Of a stretch of DNA of 64,000 bases, positions 36,085 to 45,703 are shown piece by piece (position 1 is the first letter of the stretch; every line of letters starts with the position of its first letter). The translations under genes and the position numbers were made by a program. This DNA comes from Sporosarcina sp. FSL K6-3457 (GTDB lineage: Bacteria; Bacillota; Bacilli; Bacillales_A; Planococcaceae), in the NCBI RefSeq assembly GCF_038007285.1, contig NZ_JBBOWX010000001.1:3427501-3491500 (forward strand), in the 5' to 3' direction. The notes under the pieces are model-generated. The model worked only from the letters and a program-made list of their open reading frames with translations. It searched no databases and was not told where the DNA came from.

Positions 36085-36720
36085 TTATTCCCCTTGTTGC
36101 AGGTTCGCAAACACTTCATCCTTCAAACGATTTACTTGTTCCGTTAGGTCGTTGAATTGAGTGACAGTCGATTGAACAGTTTCGTTTTGGGCATTCACTT
36201 CAACGACCTGCTTCGTCAACTCCGTCAATTGGGTTCCTTCAGCACGCAGCATTTCATATAATTGCTGCTGTAACGACGCAAGTTCTCTATAAGAAGTGAT
36301 AAATTCCGCATGTGACTCGTAACGCTCGTTAATCGTCATTTGCAGTTTTTCGATATCACTCTTTGCTTGTTCATCTGCTTTTTCAAGTATCGTCTCCAAA
36401 TCTTTTGCGGAAGCCTGCGCCTTGCCTATGGAAGCTTCTTCTTGCTCCAACTTCTCTAAACGTTTACGCAGTGACCCTTCAAGATCAGCAACCTGAAGAG
36501 TTAGTTCCTCTTGCTGCTGTTGTGTCAATTTCATCGTTTCATTGAATAGTTGTTGTTCAGATTGTTCAAGACTTGTCAGTTCAGCTTGTGCATCTCGATA
36601 ATCTTGTTCCGCATCGTTCAGCGCCGCCATCGTGCCTGCCAATTGCTGTTCAACAGATGGACCAACCGTGCAGCCAGCAAGTACAATCGCTAACAGAAAA
36701 ACCATAATTATTTTTTTCAA
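36085..36720 (-). CDS. ykyA: YkyA-like lipoprotein
   Basis: The 211-residue product has a lipoprotein signal (AIVLAGC, Cys about 17). The rest is almost wholly coiled coil, rich in Glu, Gln and Leu, matching the YkyA putative cell-wall-binding family (PF10368). TTG start at 36720 after GGAGGGG. Lies between pdhA and defB as in B. subtilis. Function unknown. Confidence 0.88.
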   Translation of the reverse strand: MKKIIMVFLLAIVLAGCTVGPSVEQQLAGTMAALNDAEQDYRDAQAELTSLEQSEQQLFNETMKLTQQQQEELTLQVADLEGSLRKRLEKLEQEEASIGKAQASAKDLETILEKADEQAKSDIEKLQMTINERYESHAEFITSYRELASLQQQLYEMLRAEGTQLTELTKQVVEVNAQNETVQSTVTQFNDLTEQVNRLKDEVFANLQQGE

Positions 36721-36852
36721 TTTAACCCCTCCGATTCCCCTAGACTATAACTTTTTTCATTTCTATATTCAAGAGCGTGTTGAAATCCTTTCCCCTAATT
36801 TCCTATTCGATTATACTAGTAGTATAAGTATAACCGAAAGGAAGTTTGTACG

Positions 36853-37410
36853 ATGATTTTAATGGAACATATCGTTCGTGAAGGACACCCTGCTCTTCGC
36901 AAACGTGCAGAAGAAGTGCCATTCCCACTATCAAAGGCTGATCGCAAGCTCAGTGAGGACTTACTTAACTATGTCATAAATAGCCAGAACGATGATATAT
37001 GTGAACAATATGGCCTGCGCCCCGGAATCGGTTTAGCAGCGCCACAAGTCAATTATTCAAAAAGAATATTTGCACTATATATTACAGAGGAAGACCGTGA
37101 ACCACTCAGTATCATTGCGATTAACCCCAAAATCGTCAGCCATTCTGTCGAAAAGACTTACCTGACTGCGGGAGAAGGTTGCCTATCCGTGGATCGTGAA
37201 GTTGAAGGCTATGTACCTCGTTACGCTCGAATTACCATTAAAGCGTTCGACCTTGAAGGGAAAGAATACAAAAAACGTTTGAAGGGTCTCGCAGCCATCG
37301 CTTTCCAACATGAGCTTGATCACTTGAATGGTGTCATGTTCTACGATCATATCGATAAAAATTCGCCTTTCAAAGAAATTCCTAACGCCATTCCTTTTGA
37401 GCGTGATTAA
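36853..37410 (+). CDS. def: peptide deformylase
   Basis: The 185-residue metalloenzyme removes N-terminal formyl groups. All three motifs are intact: GIGLAAPQ (about 57), EGCLS (about 113) and HELDH (about 156). The length and the insertion after motif 1 fit type 2 (Gram-positive) deformylase. AAAGGAAG lies 9 nt before the ATG. Position corresponds to B. subtilis defB. Confidence 0.95.
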   Translation: MILMEHIVREGHPALRKRAEEVPFPLSKADRKLSEDLLNYVINSQNDDICEQYGLRPGIGLAAPQVNYSKRIFALYITEEDREPLSIIAINPKIVSHSVEKTYLTAGEGCLSVDREVEGYVPRYARITIKAFDLEGKEYKKRLKGLAAIAFQHELDHLNGVMFYDHIDKNSPFKEIPNAIPFERD

Positions 37411-37428
37411 TAAGAAGCTGTATTTTCA

Positions 37429-37965
37429 CACGTCTGTTGATTGACCATTTAATTGTATAAATCACGGATAAGTAAAAGCTTGAAAACCTCCATTTTCACT
37501 GGTGCATTTCCGGTTCGCTTTCGGCTAACTATTCACGACATGATTACTGTAGAAGTAGGTGTGTCATCTTATTGTGAATACTTGCCTGTCGCGTACCTAC
37601 AGCGTTCAAGTGAAAAATGCAGTTGTTTGGAAAGAAAAGAATAGATGACTTTCTATAGCGAGTGTAAGTGCCCGAAGATGCAATTTCGGGCACTCTTGCA
37701 CGTCGTATAAGGTGCTCCCACTTTACTTTTAGCAAGTCTTATAAGAATGTGCCACTTCCTAAAATAACAGTGGGAAGGACCATGGTAAAAGCTTCAGCTG
37801 CCAAAATTGTATCTTTGGCGGCTTTTATCCAAGTAAAAAGCCAGCTATTCTTTCTTCCCTAAAAGCATTAGTATAGACGTCGTTCAATCTAAAGCGAACC
37901 AAAGCTACTATACACAGAATGCCTAGTGTTTGATTAAGTTACTTTTTGTTAAATCAACAAGCATG
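37429..37965 (+). mobile_element. MITE-like element with structured RNA, copy B
   Basis: 537-bp homolog of copy A (23651) in the same orientation. Termini are CACGTCTGTTGATTGA and the complement of CATGCTTGTTGATTTA (12/16). No matching target duplication is seen, and about 60 bp present in copy A near its right end is missing, so this copy may be older. The stems at 37599-37626 and 37716-37775 are preserved by paired changes relative to copy A. No credible ORF. It fills most of the 690-bp gap between def and rluF. Confidence 0.78.
37799..37830 (+). terminator. terminator inside MITE copy B
   Basis: GCTGCCAAA / TTTGGCGGC followed by TTTTAT, equivalent to 23999-24030. Confidence 0.6.
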
Positions 37966-38039
37966 ATGTTCTATACCTCGCAATCTGTTCCCTACCCCCT
38001 ATAAATTACACTTCCCAAGTTTATTCCACACACCTAATT

Positions 38040-38068
38040 TTGAACATTCTCCGACAACGCGCTACAAT
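38040..38068 (+). promoter_or_regulatory. rluF promoter
   Basis: TTGAAC, exactly 17 nt, TACAAT. It is 35 bp upstream of the gene start. Confidence 0.7.
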
Positions 38069-38102
38069 AGAGGAAAGAAATTTCCTGGATAGGGTGACAG
38101 CA

Positions 38103-38807
38103 ATGAGGATTAATAAATATTTAAGCGAAGCGGGAATCGTTTCCCGTCGCGGTGCAGATAAATGGATTGAAGATGGACGTATTACCATCAACGGGCAACT
38201 GGCGGAACTAGGCAGCAAAGTACAAGAAGGTGACGACGTTCGTGCCGATGGGAAACCCGTTAAAACGGAAGAACAGCTCGTCTACATCGCACTCAACAAA
38301 CCCGTCGGCATCACCAGCACGACAGAACGCCATATCGAAGGGAATGTCGTCGATTTCATCAACCATCCCCTCCGCATTTTCCATATCGGGCGGCTCGACA
38401 AGGACTCAGATGGACTACTTCTTCTAACAAATGACGGCGATATCGTCAATGAAATACTGCGTGAGGAACACGGCCACGAAAAAGAATACATCGTCACCGT
38501 CGACCATCCCATCACGAAAACTTTCATCGACAAAATGGAATCGGGCGTCAACATACTTGGCACCACAACAAAACCCTGCAAAGTAAGACAACTTGGACCA
38601 TGCAAATTCAATATTACTTTAACGCAGGGACTCAACCGCCAAATTCGCCGTATGTGTTCTGCGCTCGGTTACAATGTCCAAAACTTACGACGTACACGTA
38701 TCCTTAACATCCACTTGGATAATTTACAAAATGGACAATGGCGTGATTTGACACAAGAAGAGCTAGCAGAAATGTTTAGCATGATGAATTACAAACCAAA
38801 ACGATAA
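38103..38807 (+). CDS. rluF: 23S rRNA pseudouridine synthase, RluF-like
   Basis: The 234-residue protein has an N-terminal S4 domain (MRINKYLSEAGIVSRRGADKWIEDGRITING) and an RsuA/RluB/E/F-type catalytic domain. The catalytic Asp is in GRLDKDSDGLLLLTNDG, followed by GLNRQIRRMCSALGY. ATG 38103 places the S4 domain at residue 1. RluF modifies U2604 in E. coli; the specificity here is inferred from sequence type. Confidence 0.9.
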   Translation: MRINKYLSEAGIVSRRGADKWIEDGRITINGQLAELGSKVQEGDDVRADGKPVKTEEQLVYIALNKPVGITSTTERHIEGNVVDFINHPLRIFHIGRLDKDSDGLLLLTNDGDIVNEILREEHGHEKEYIVTVDHPITKTFIDKMESGVNILGTTTKPCKVRQLGPCKFNITLTQGLNRQIRRMCSALGYNVQNLRRTRILNIHLDNLQNGQWRDLTQEELAEMFSMMNYKPKR

Positions 38808-38812
38808 AAAAT

Positions 38813-38854
38813 AGGGCTGTCCAAAAAGTTAGTGAAAACTTTTTGGACAGCCCT
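38813..38854. terminator. rluF terminator (symmetric)
   Basis: Perfect 18-bp arms (AGGGCTGTCCAAAAAGTT and complement) with a 6-nt loop. Confidence 0.8.
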
Positions 38855-38876
38855 AGCTTTATATTCCGCTGAAAAC

Positions 38877-38991
38877 TTATCAATCAATTGCCGGATATTA
38901 TCAATCAATTCAAAGCTAATATCGATCATTTGCAAGAGATTATCAATCATTTCAGCAAAGTTATCGATCAATTGGGCAGAGTTATCGTCAT
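38877..38991. repeat. 21-bp-period array, six units
   Basis: TTATC(A/G)ATCA or close variants begin at 38877, 38898, 38919, 38940, 38961 and 38982, exactly 21 bp apart. Both strands read as heptad-repeat peptides because 21 bp is seven codons, but no ribosome site supports either. It lies between the rluF terminator and the dacC 3' end. Confidence 0.8.
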
Positions 38992-39062
38992 TCTAGGATC
39001 TTTGGCTCACCATTTGAACACATCCGCTTTTTTGCTAGCTTCCTTCTTCAACGGTGATTCAC

Positions 39063-40586
39063 TTAATAATTCGCAAGCATAATAACAATCTCATCCACCA
39101 CTTCACTCACCGTACCACTCAAATAATTATTAACCATAATCGAAAAAATAAGCGTCTCCCCACTCTTCGTTTCGACATACCCTGACAAAGCAGTAACACC
39201 ATTTAGTAAACCTGTTTTCGCTCGAACATTGCCCGCTACCTCGGTTCCTCTCATCCGATTCCGCAAGGTGCCTCCGACAAATCGCTCTTCATTCCCCGCC
39301 ACTGGTAGTGAATTCAAGAATACCGGATACCATGATTTCGATTGAGCAGCATACAATAAACGAGTCACTTCATTAGCTGTGACAAGGTTTTTATGCGACA
39401 TGCCTGATCCATCTCGCAGTAACAGCGTCGTCATATCCATTCCCATATCAGCCAATGTCGTTTCCATGACCGCTAGTCCCTTATTCCAACTACCTTGGCC
39501 ACCAACCACTTGCCCCATCTCTTTGACAAGTACCTCGGCATGTCCATTATTGCTCAGCTTCATGAACGGAATATACAACTCACTCAGCGGCATCGATTGT
39601 TTCACTGTCAATAAAGTTGCCCCTTTAGGAACGATTCCAATTTCAACTTTTGAAGTTGTAGAAAATGTAATGCCTTGTTCTTCGATTGTCTGCTTGAATA
39701 GGCTGACCGTATAATTCGTCGGTTCCCAAACAGAAGCCCAAGAACGTGTTTTTTTCGCCCCGACTGGAATCGTACCTGAAACGACAAGTGTATTCGTGCC
39801 ATGCCGGCGTTCCACTGTCATGCTTTTCTTTCCACCCTTCGCTACTGTCTTCGTGTGATTAACGACTGTCATATAGCGATTGGCAGGGACCATACTAACC
39901 TTTCCAGCTTGCCCAGCTTTTTTCGCAGGCGTCGCTTCGACAATAACTGTTCCCGCGTCATAATCATTGTTTGGTGACAATGTCAGTGCCGACACTTGTG
40001 CGCCCGTATGGACTAGTTCATCAGACCAGTTCAAATCTTGGGAAAGCCTAACATTGTCATACCAAGTATCATCTCCGTATACATTTCCCTTGATTACCTG
40101 AATACCTTGCGTTTTTAATTCGGATACAAATGCCCGTAAATCAGGCTTCGTTAGCGTGGGGTCCCCTTGTCCTCGTAAGTAGAGATTGCCATGCAGTTCT
40201 CCATCTCGAATTTCCCCGTCCGTGTACAATTCTGTTTTGAACGAATAGTCTTGTCCAAGAGTTTCAAGTGCCGCCGCACCCGTCAACAATTTCATAACAG
40301 ACGCTGGATGAACTCGCGTGTCCCCAAGCTGCTCATAAATAATTTCTCCACTCGTTGCATTGCGGATACTGATTGTGGTCGTTGCACCTTGTAGTCTTGA
40401 ATCATTTAACATGTCTTGAAGTTCGCTAAATTGATTAGAGTCGTGAATTTTACTGACAGTCCGCATTATCTCGTTCGATGCAGTAGCTGGTTTCTCCGTT
40501 CTTCGTTGACCAAACGGCAATAACATAAACACTAGGATAAAGAGAAGTGCAAGGAATACGACGCGATTCTTTTTCAGTACATTCAC
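39063..40586 (-). CDS. dacC: D-alanyl-D-alanine carboxypeptidase/endopeptidase (PBP4 type)
   Basis: The 507-residue S13-family penicillin-binding protein has an N-terminal membrane anchor or signal (VVFLALLFILVFMLLPFG) and the active-site triad HPASVMK (SxxK, about 97), KLSNNGH (SxN, about 340) and RAKTGLLNG (KTG, about 455). A large insertion between SxxK and SxN is typical of class C. Trims peptidoglycan peptides outside the membrane. GTG start with AAGGGAATGAG upstream. Confidence 0.92.
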   Translation of the reverse strand: MNVLKKNRVVFLALLFILVFMLLPFGQRRTEKPATASNEIMRTVSKIHDSNQFSELQDMLNDSRLQGATTTISIRNATSGEIIYEQLGDTRVHPASVMKLLTGAAALETLGQDYSFKTELYTDGEIRDGELHGNLYLRGQGDPTLTKPDLRAFVSELKTQGIQVIKGNVYGDDTWYDNVRLSQDLNWSDELVHTGAQVSALTLSPNNDYDAGTVIVEATPAKKAGQAGKVSMVPANRYMTVVNHTKTVAKGGKKSMTVERRHGTNTLVVSGTIPVGAKKTRSWASVWEPTNYTVSLFKQTIEEQGITFSTTSKVEIGIVPKGATLLTVKQSMPLSELYIPFMKLSNNGHAEVLVKEMGQVVGGQGSWNKGLAVMETTLADMGMDMTTLLLRDGSGMSHKNLVTANEVTRLLYAAQSKSWYPVFLNSLPVAGNEERFVGGTLRNRMRGTEVAGNVRAKTGLLNGVTALSGYVETKSGETLIFSIMVNNYLSGTVSEVVDEIVIMLANY

Positions 40587-40595
40587 CTCATTCCC

Positions 40596-41279
40596 TTATT
40601 TACAATACCGAACAAGCCAGCCATCCGGGCTGCCAGAAACGCCTGTCCCACGCCAACCTTCAGTCAGTAGCTTTTGTTGTGATTTAGTATCTTGCATCGG
40701 AATATACTGTTCCGTTTCATATTCTCTCGTGTCTTCATGAAGATGTTTCACGAAAACATAACGCAGCAAGCCGCCATACTTCTTCTTCAGTGCAGCAATT
40801 TCCATTTGCTGTGCAAACTTGTCCCTCAGGCCTGCAATATTATACGGAGCAACTGTTGCACAAACATACTTAAATTCCTCTCGCCGCAATTGTTCCATTA
40901 ATATGTCCCCCATCAGCTTTTGCAGACGATACCCACGATAGCGTGGTAACACATTCGATATTTCCTGATAAACAACAGAAGATAATTCAGTCGAGTCGAG
41001 CTCAATATCATGACCTAGATGCTCCTCATCGATTGCCGGCACAAGTAACGCACGAAACGCAACTAAGCGTCCATCTGCAAAGACCCCTACCATCTTACCG
41101 CCGCCTGACAACATATATGCATACTCTTCTTCCGACAAGGACGACAATGATTTCGGGTCATCCAGTACATACAACACTTCCTGCTGCACATGTAAAATAG
41201 CTGTAACATCCTCCGGGTGCAATCTCCGAATATAAAAAGAATCCCTCTCTCTCAACATACCGCTATATAGAATATCCAT
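40596..41279 (-). CDS. GNAT-family N-acetyltransferase
   Basis: The 227-residue protein has a GNAT-like core: FYIRRLHPEDVTAI (strand 1/helix 1), GVFADGRLVAFRALL, and the acetyl-CoA loop LPRYRGYRLQKLMGDILMEQL (about 130-150). The C-terminal WRGTGVSGSPDGWLVRYC tail is unusual for a bare GNAT. ATG 41279 lies 8 nt after GGAGG. It is 10 bp upstream of dacC, probably one transcript. Substrate unknown. Confidence 0.8.
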   Translation of the reverse strand: MDILYSGMLRERDSFYIRRLHPEDVTAILHVQQEVLYVLDDPKSLSSLSEEEYAYMLSGGGKMVGVFADGRLVAFRALLVPAIDEEHLGHDIELDSTELSSVVYQEISNVLPRYRGYRLQKLMGDILMEQLRREEFKYVCATVAPYNIAGLRDKFAQQMEIAALKKKYGGLLRYVFVKHLHEDTREYETEQYIPMQDTKSQQKLLTEGWRGTGVSGSPDGWLVRYCK

Positions 41280-41386
41280 TTTTCGCGCCTCCACTTGTGA
41301 GTTTCTGTTGCTTAGTCTACCCGCAACAACGCAATTTACAAACACAAATTTCGCCTGGGAAGAAATTGAACTTCATTCCTCCCAGA

Positions 41387-41430
41387 AAAAAAGAGTTGGG
41401 ACGATAATTATATCGTCTCAACTCTTTTGA
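41387..41430. terminator. MCP-gene terminator (symmetric)
   Basis: AAAAGAGTTGGGACGATA / TATCGTCTCAACTCTTTT, a strong hairpin just after the receptor gene on the minus strand. Confidence 0.8.
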
Positions 41431-41441
41431 TTTCAAAGCTT

Positions 41442-43151
41442 TTATACTTTAAAGAACTCAATCTGCTCCTGCAAATCAACAGCCAGATGCGCCAGTGACT
41501 CTGCAGAAGCTGCAATTTCCTCCATAGAGGCAAGTTGCTCTTCAGTAGAAGCCGCAACATTTTGTGTACCAGACGCAGCTTCCTCTGCAATTTCAGCCAA
41601 TACATGCTCTGATTGCAATACTTGATCGACTCCTACCGATATTTGTTGAGCAGCGGCAGAAACGCTCTGTAACTGATTAGCTACCTCGTCAACAGACGTA
41701 CGGATTTGTGCAAATGATTCGCCCGCCTTGTTCACAACCTCTATACCATCCGTTACTTCATTCGTCGTTTGTTGCATCGAACGAACAGCGATTTGCGTTT
41801 CTTCTTGGATCAATGCAATCATTTGGGCAATCGTTTGGGCCGAGCCTGCCGATTGTTCAGCCAATTTACGCACCTCATCCGCTACAACCGCAAACCCTTT
41901 ACCATGCTCTCCTGCCCTTGCAGACTCAATCGCTGCATTCAACGCCAACAGATTTGTCTGTGTCGCGATATTAGTAATCTCCTCAATAATATTACCAATA
42001 TCTCGGGAGCGTTCACCCAATCCCTCTACCACACCCGACAGCTGAGAAACAGTCTGATTGATAGAACCCATTTGTGTAATCGTTGATTGAATCGCTTCAT
42101 TACCTTCTAACGCTTTCTGTGACGTTTCAATCGCATTCGCGGTAATTTCCTGCGTATTCGATGCGATTAAATGAATACTGCCAGCCATCTCCTCAACAAT
42201 CCTCTGGCTCTCCTGTGTACCCTCAACCTGGCGCTCCGCACCATGTGCGACATCCTGAATTGTCTGAGCCACCTCTTCACTCGCCTTCGTAGATTCTTCG
42301 GCACTCGCTGTCAATTCTTCAGAGGAAGCTGCTACCTGTTCAGACGTATGATTAACCTGCTTCATCAAGTCGCGTAACCTAGCAACCATGCTATTAAAGG
42401 ATGTCGTTAACACACCAATCTCATCTTTTGAACGATACTTGCCTTCTACGGTTAAATCACCATGTTCGGCCTCAACCATTAGTATCTCAATCTCTTTTAG
42501 CGGGTTAGTAATCATACGTGCAATCGCAATGCCTAGTGAAATCTTTAACAGAAGCGCTACAAGAATAACGATTATCACAATCGTATTGGCCGTTTTAACA
42601 CTAGCCGTAATACTTGTATCCAACTCATCTGCATAGTCTTCTAAATAAACACCAATTTCTTCAAGTAATGCATTCGTGCTTTCCAATGTACCTTTAAGCT
42701 CTCGTTGATATCCCGAGTAAGCTGCATCATCATCCCCTGCAAAAGATAATTCCGCGACCTTCTGTAGCTCTGCTAGATAAAGTTCGTAGCTGTCCCTAAA
42801 TTGCGTCATCTTTTCTAATGTAGTAGCAGATAACAAGCTACCTTCCAAACTAACTTCCAACTCTTTATTCTTATCAATTCGTTCACCAATAAGATCCGCT
42901 AATACCTGCTTCTCCTTCCTGTCCTTCGCTAGTAGGATCTCTAGCGTATAACCATCGACAGCCCGATTGTTTGTACGCATTTCGGATTGCCATTTAATAG
43001 GAAGCAGTGCATCCTGATACATTTGTTCAGAGTTTTGCTTCATTTGTTGCATGAAGTAAAACCCTGTTCCCCCAATTATGAAGAAAATAACAACTGATAG
43101 AGATATTAAAATAAATAGTTTTCTACCTATTCTAGCGTTTCGTAACCCCAT
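41442..43151 (-). CDS. methyl-accepting chemotaxis protein
   Basis: The 569-residue receptor has TM1 (about 10-32), a four-helix-bundle sensor (about 33-185), TM2 (about 187-208), HAMP, and a long coiled-coil signalling domain. The hairpin tip is [37 protein letters not shown] (quoted region about 395-430). Glu/Gln methylation heptads flank it. Signals to CheA/CheW; the ligand is unknown. No chemotaxis genes nearby, so an orphan receptor. Confidence 0.93.
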   Translation of the reverse strand: MGLRNARIGRKLFILISLSVVIFFIIGGTGFYFMQQMKQNSEQMYQDALLPIKWQSEMRTNNRAVDGYTLEILLAKDRKEKQVLADLIGERIDKNKELEVSLEGSLLSATTLEKMTQFRDSYELYLAELQKVAELSFAGDDDAAYSGYQRELKGTLESTNALLEEIGVYLEDYADELDTSITASVKTANTIVIIVILVALLLKISLGIAIARMITNPLKEIEILMVEAEHGDLTVEGKYRSKDEIGVLTTSFNSMVARLRDLMKQVNHTSEQVAASSEELTASAEESTKASEEVAQTIQDVAHGAERQVEGTQESQRIVEEMAGSIHLIASNTQEITANAIETSQKALEGNEAIQSTITQMGSINQTVSQLSGVVEGLGERSRDIGNIIEEITNIATQTNLLALNAAIESARAGEHGKGFAVVADEVRKLAEQSAGSAQTIAQMIALIQEETQIAVRSMQQTTNEVTDGIEVVNKAGESFAQIRTSVDEVANQLQSVSAAAQQISVGVDQVLQSEHVLAEIAEEAASGTQNVAASTEEQLASMEEIAASAESLAHLAVDLQEQIEFFKV

Positions 43152-43231
43152 TTCTTCTCCCCCTCCTATTTCAATTCATATACACACTATCTACCCATTC
43201 TCAAACTTTTTCACACACAATATTTTTCATC

Positions 43232-43266
43232 AAAAAAGCCAGAACGATCATCATCGTCCTAGCTCT
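43232..43266 (-). terminator. CoA-transferase gene terminator
   Basis: AGCTAGGACGAT / ATCGTTCTGGCT followed by TTTTTT on the minus strand. Confidence 0.7.
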
Positions 43267-43274
43267 TGTTATAC

Positions 43275-44789
43275 TTATACTAGCTCTGCCACACGTTCAC
43301 ACATCGTGCCATGCCGTGCTAAATTCGTATGCCACGAAAATGCCTTTTCCAATACATGAGGCGTCTGCCCACCTCTTTCAAGTGCTTCTCTATAGTACAT
43401 GCGCAGTTGCTCACGGTACATCGGGTGCGCGCAATTCTCGATGATAAGTCCCACACGCTCGCGTGGAGCAAGACCACGTAAGTCTGCATAGCCCTGTTCC
43501 GTCACAATGACATCGACATCGTGCTCTGTATGATCCACATGCGAAGCAAACGGGACGATACTTGAAATGTCGCCACCTTTCGCTACTGATTTCGTCACAA
43601 AAATCGCTAGACGTGCATTGCGAGCGAAATCACCCGAACCACCAATCCCGTTCATCATTTTCGTCCCTGACACATGCGTTGAATTGACGTTGCCGTAGAT
43701 GTCTAACTCAAGTGCCGTGTTGATGGAGATTAAGCCGAGACGGCGAATAATTTCTGGGTGATTCGAAATTTCCTGTGGACGCATCACAAGTTTGTCACGA
43801 TATTGCTCAAAATTACTAAATACCTGATCCATCTTGTCCTCAGAAAGTGTGATAGATGAACAAGATGCAAAACGAACCTTGCCAGCGTCAATCAAATCAA
43901 ATATCGCATCCTGTAATACCTCTGAATACACTTCTAAATCCTTGAATTCTGAGTCAATCATGCCGTGAAGAACTGCATTCGCAACCGAACCAATGCCTGA
44001 TTGCAAAGGGGCAAGTCGCTCTGTCAGCCTACCTGCTTGCACTTCTGTACGTAAAAACGTCAATAAATGCTGCGCCATAATTTCTGTTTCATGATCTGGC
44101 TTTTCAATCGTCGACGGCGAATCGAGCTGATGCGTGAAGACAATCCCTTTGACCTTGGCCATATCGATTGGAATACCAGTCGTCCCAATACGATCATCCG
44201 CTTTCATTAGTGGAATCGGCATACGCTCACCCTGTTTTCCGGGATCATACAAATCGTGTAACCCTTCCAGCTTTGTTGACTGCGCAGTGTTAATCTCAAT
44301 AATAATGGACTTGGCATGTGTGGCAAACGTTAGTGAGTTCCCAACAGACGTCGTTGGAATCATCATTCCATCCTCCGTTATTGAAATCGCTTCCAAAATT
44401 GCGAAATCAATCGATTCAATCACTTCTGCACGAATTAATTCGGCCGTCTGTGATAAATGGTGGTCAACAAATAGATGCTCACCCTCATTAATTTTACTGC
44501 GCATCGTGCGATCTGCTTGGAACGGCAATCGCTTGTTAACAATACCTGCTTCTGCGAATAATTGATCGATATCGGAGCCTAAAGACGCTCCAGTAAACAC
44601 ATTTACTTTGAATTGCTCTGTTTTAGCACGCTTTACCAATGCCAACGGAACTGCTTTAACATCCCCCGCACGCGTAAATCCGCTTAACCCTAGTGTCATG
44701 CCGTCTTCAATCCAAGAAGCTGCTTCTTCCGCCGAGACAACCGCGTCTCGCAATTGGCTATTTTTAATACGATCCATATGATTTCCCAT
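43275..44789 (-). CDS. acetyl-CoA hydrolase / succinate:acetate CoA-transferase family protein
   Basis: The 504-residue protein has the class I CoA-transferase architecture: SGFTRAGDVKAVP near the N-terminus, VFTGASLGSD, EINTAQ, the catalytic Glu region DLEVYSEVLQD (about 285) and VNSTHVSGTKMMNGIGGSGDF (about 385). Moves CoA between acetate and succinate or hydrolyses acetyl-CoA. A cre-like site lies 40 bp upstream and a LytTR regulator gene 148 bp upstream, suggesting carbon-source control. Confidence 0.9.
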   Translation of the reverse strand: MGNHMDRIKNSQLRDAVVSAEEAASWIEDGMTLGLSGFTRAGDVKAVPLALVKRAKTEQFKVNVFTGASLGSDIDQLFAEAGIVNKRLPFQADRTMRSKINEGEHLFVDHHLSQTAELIRAEVIESIDFAILEAISITEDGMMIPTTSVGNSLTFATHAKSIIIEINTAQSTKLEGLHDLYDPGKQGERMPIPLMKADDRIGTTGIPIDMAKVKGIVFTHQLDSPSTIEKPDHETEIMAQHLLTFLRTEVQAGRLTERLAPLQSGIGSVANAVLHGMIDSEFKDLEVYSEVLQDAIFDLIDAGKVRFASCSSITLSEDKMDQVFSNFEQYRDKLVMRPQEISNHPEIIRRLGLISINTALELDIYGNVNSTHVSGTKMMNGIGGSGDFARNARLAIFVTKSVAKGGDISSIVPFASHVDHTEHDVDVIVTEQGYADLRGLAPRERVGLIIENCAHPMYREQLRMYYREALERGGQTPHVLEKAFSWHTNLARHGTMCERVAELV

Positions 44790-44828
44790 CTACATCCGCC
44801 CCTTTTCATAACTTTTAGATAATAATAT

Positions 44829-44843
44829 ATCAAGCGCTTACAT
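44829..44843 (-). promoter_or_regulatory. cre-like site before the CoA-transferase gene
   Basis: ATGTAAGCGCTTGATA on the minus strand matches the cre consensus with one mismatch. Suggests CcpA repression with glucose. Confidence 0.55.
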
Positions 44844-44936
44844 GAAAGAGGATTTCGGGTTTGGATACAGAATAACTGCGTGAAGCGTATATTCCATTGC
44901 TTGAAGCAGCATTTTTTCATCAAATACTAAGGCTCT

Positions 44937-45581
44937 TTAAAAACCTAGCAGCTTACGGAAATAACTCGAATACGATTGACTGACAGGAATCCGCGTTCCA
45001 TCGTCCATTGACAACATAAATGTCGAGTGCGTATCGGGGTAAATCTCTTGAATATGGTGGACATTGACGATGAATGAACGATGACAGCGCACAAACGATT
45101 CCCGCGGCAATAAAAACTCAAAGTTCTGCAATGAGTTTTTGTGGGAACCGGAAAAGCCATTTGCAACGACATACGTCTTCCGATCCTTTACTTCGATATA
45201 TTTCACATCGCCAAAAGGAACAGGAATCCAACCATCATGTGTTTTCACTGTCACAACAGATTTTCCATCCGTATAAGCCGGGTAAATGGCCGTCACACAG
45301 CCTACCAGTTTGCCTTCCTGGTGAAACGGTACAGCCATACCATGATAAGGAACACCAAACACATCACGGTTGATGAACTCCGACACTTTCTGATCTTGCT
45401 GAAGCGCCTTGTATGCAATCGTCCCTTCCTTCACAGAATCACCTGGTCGGATTTTCAAATCAACCCGCTTGCTCGAACGATAATACAGATACTCCTCTGT
45501 ATTAGAAACGGCGATTGAGATTTCATCCGAAAATAATTCTCCTACAACATCTAAAAGTGAACTAAGACTCAAAATTTCCAT
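44937..45581 (-). CDS. LytTR-family regulator with N-terminal sensor domain
   Basis: The 214-residue protein has an N-terminal PAS/GAF-like part (about 1-105: DEISIAVSNTEEYLYYRSSK, GTIAYKAL, GMAVPFHQEGKLVGCVTAIYP) and a C-terminal LytTR DNA-binding domain (about 110-214: VKYIEVKDRKTYVV, FVRCHRSFIVNVHHI). No receiver domain, so not a classical response regulator. Adjacent and co-directional with the CoA-transferase gene, its likely target. Confidence 0.85.
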   Translation of the reverse strand: MEILSLSSLLDVVGELFSDEISIAVSNTEEYLYYRSSKRVDLKIRPGDSVKEGTIAYKALQQDQKVSEFINRDVFGVPYHGMAVPFHQEGKLVGCVTAIYPAYTDGKSVVTVKTHDGWIPVPFGDVKYIEVKDRKTYVVANGFSGSHKNSLQNFEFLLPRESFVRCHRSFIVNVHHIQEIYPDTHSTFMLSMDDGTRIPVSQSYSSYFRKLLGF

Positions 45582-45703
45582 TCGGTTATTAACTCCTTTA
45601 TGACGGACAATATCGAAATAGCTTGTCTACTCTTCAATCCTTCTACTATAATACTATATAATAACATCCGAAAAATTTCGATAACTCAAAGGGAGGAAGT
45701 CAC

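Noticed and set aside
37453..37862. ORFs inside MITE copy B (and shadows in copy A)
   Set aside because: Frames are not conserved between copies, indels are not multiples of three, and there are no ribosome sites.
38877..38991. CRISPR array
   Set aside because: Units are 21 bp in total and degenerate, with no identical repeats separated by unique spacers and no cas genes nearby. The same holds for 27603-27694.
38789..39082. Heptad-repeat peptides on both strands
   Set aside because: Heptads follow from the 21-bp period. Neither frame has a ribosome site; the minus-strand frame crosses a strong terminator.
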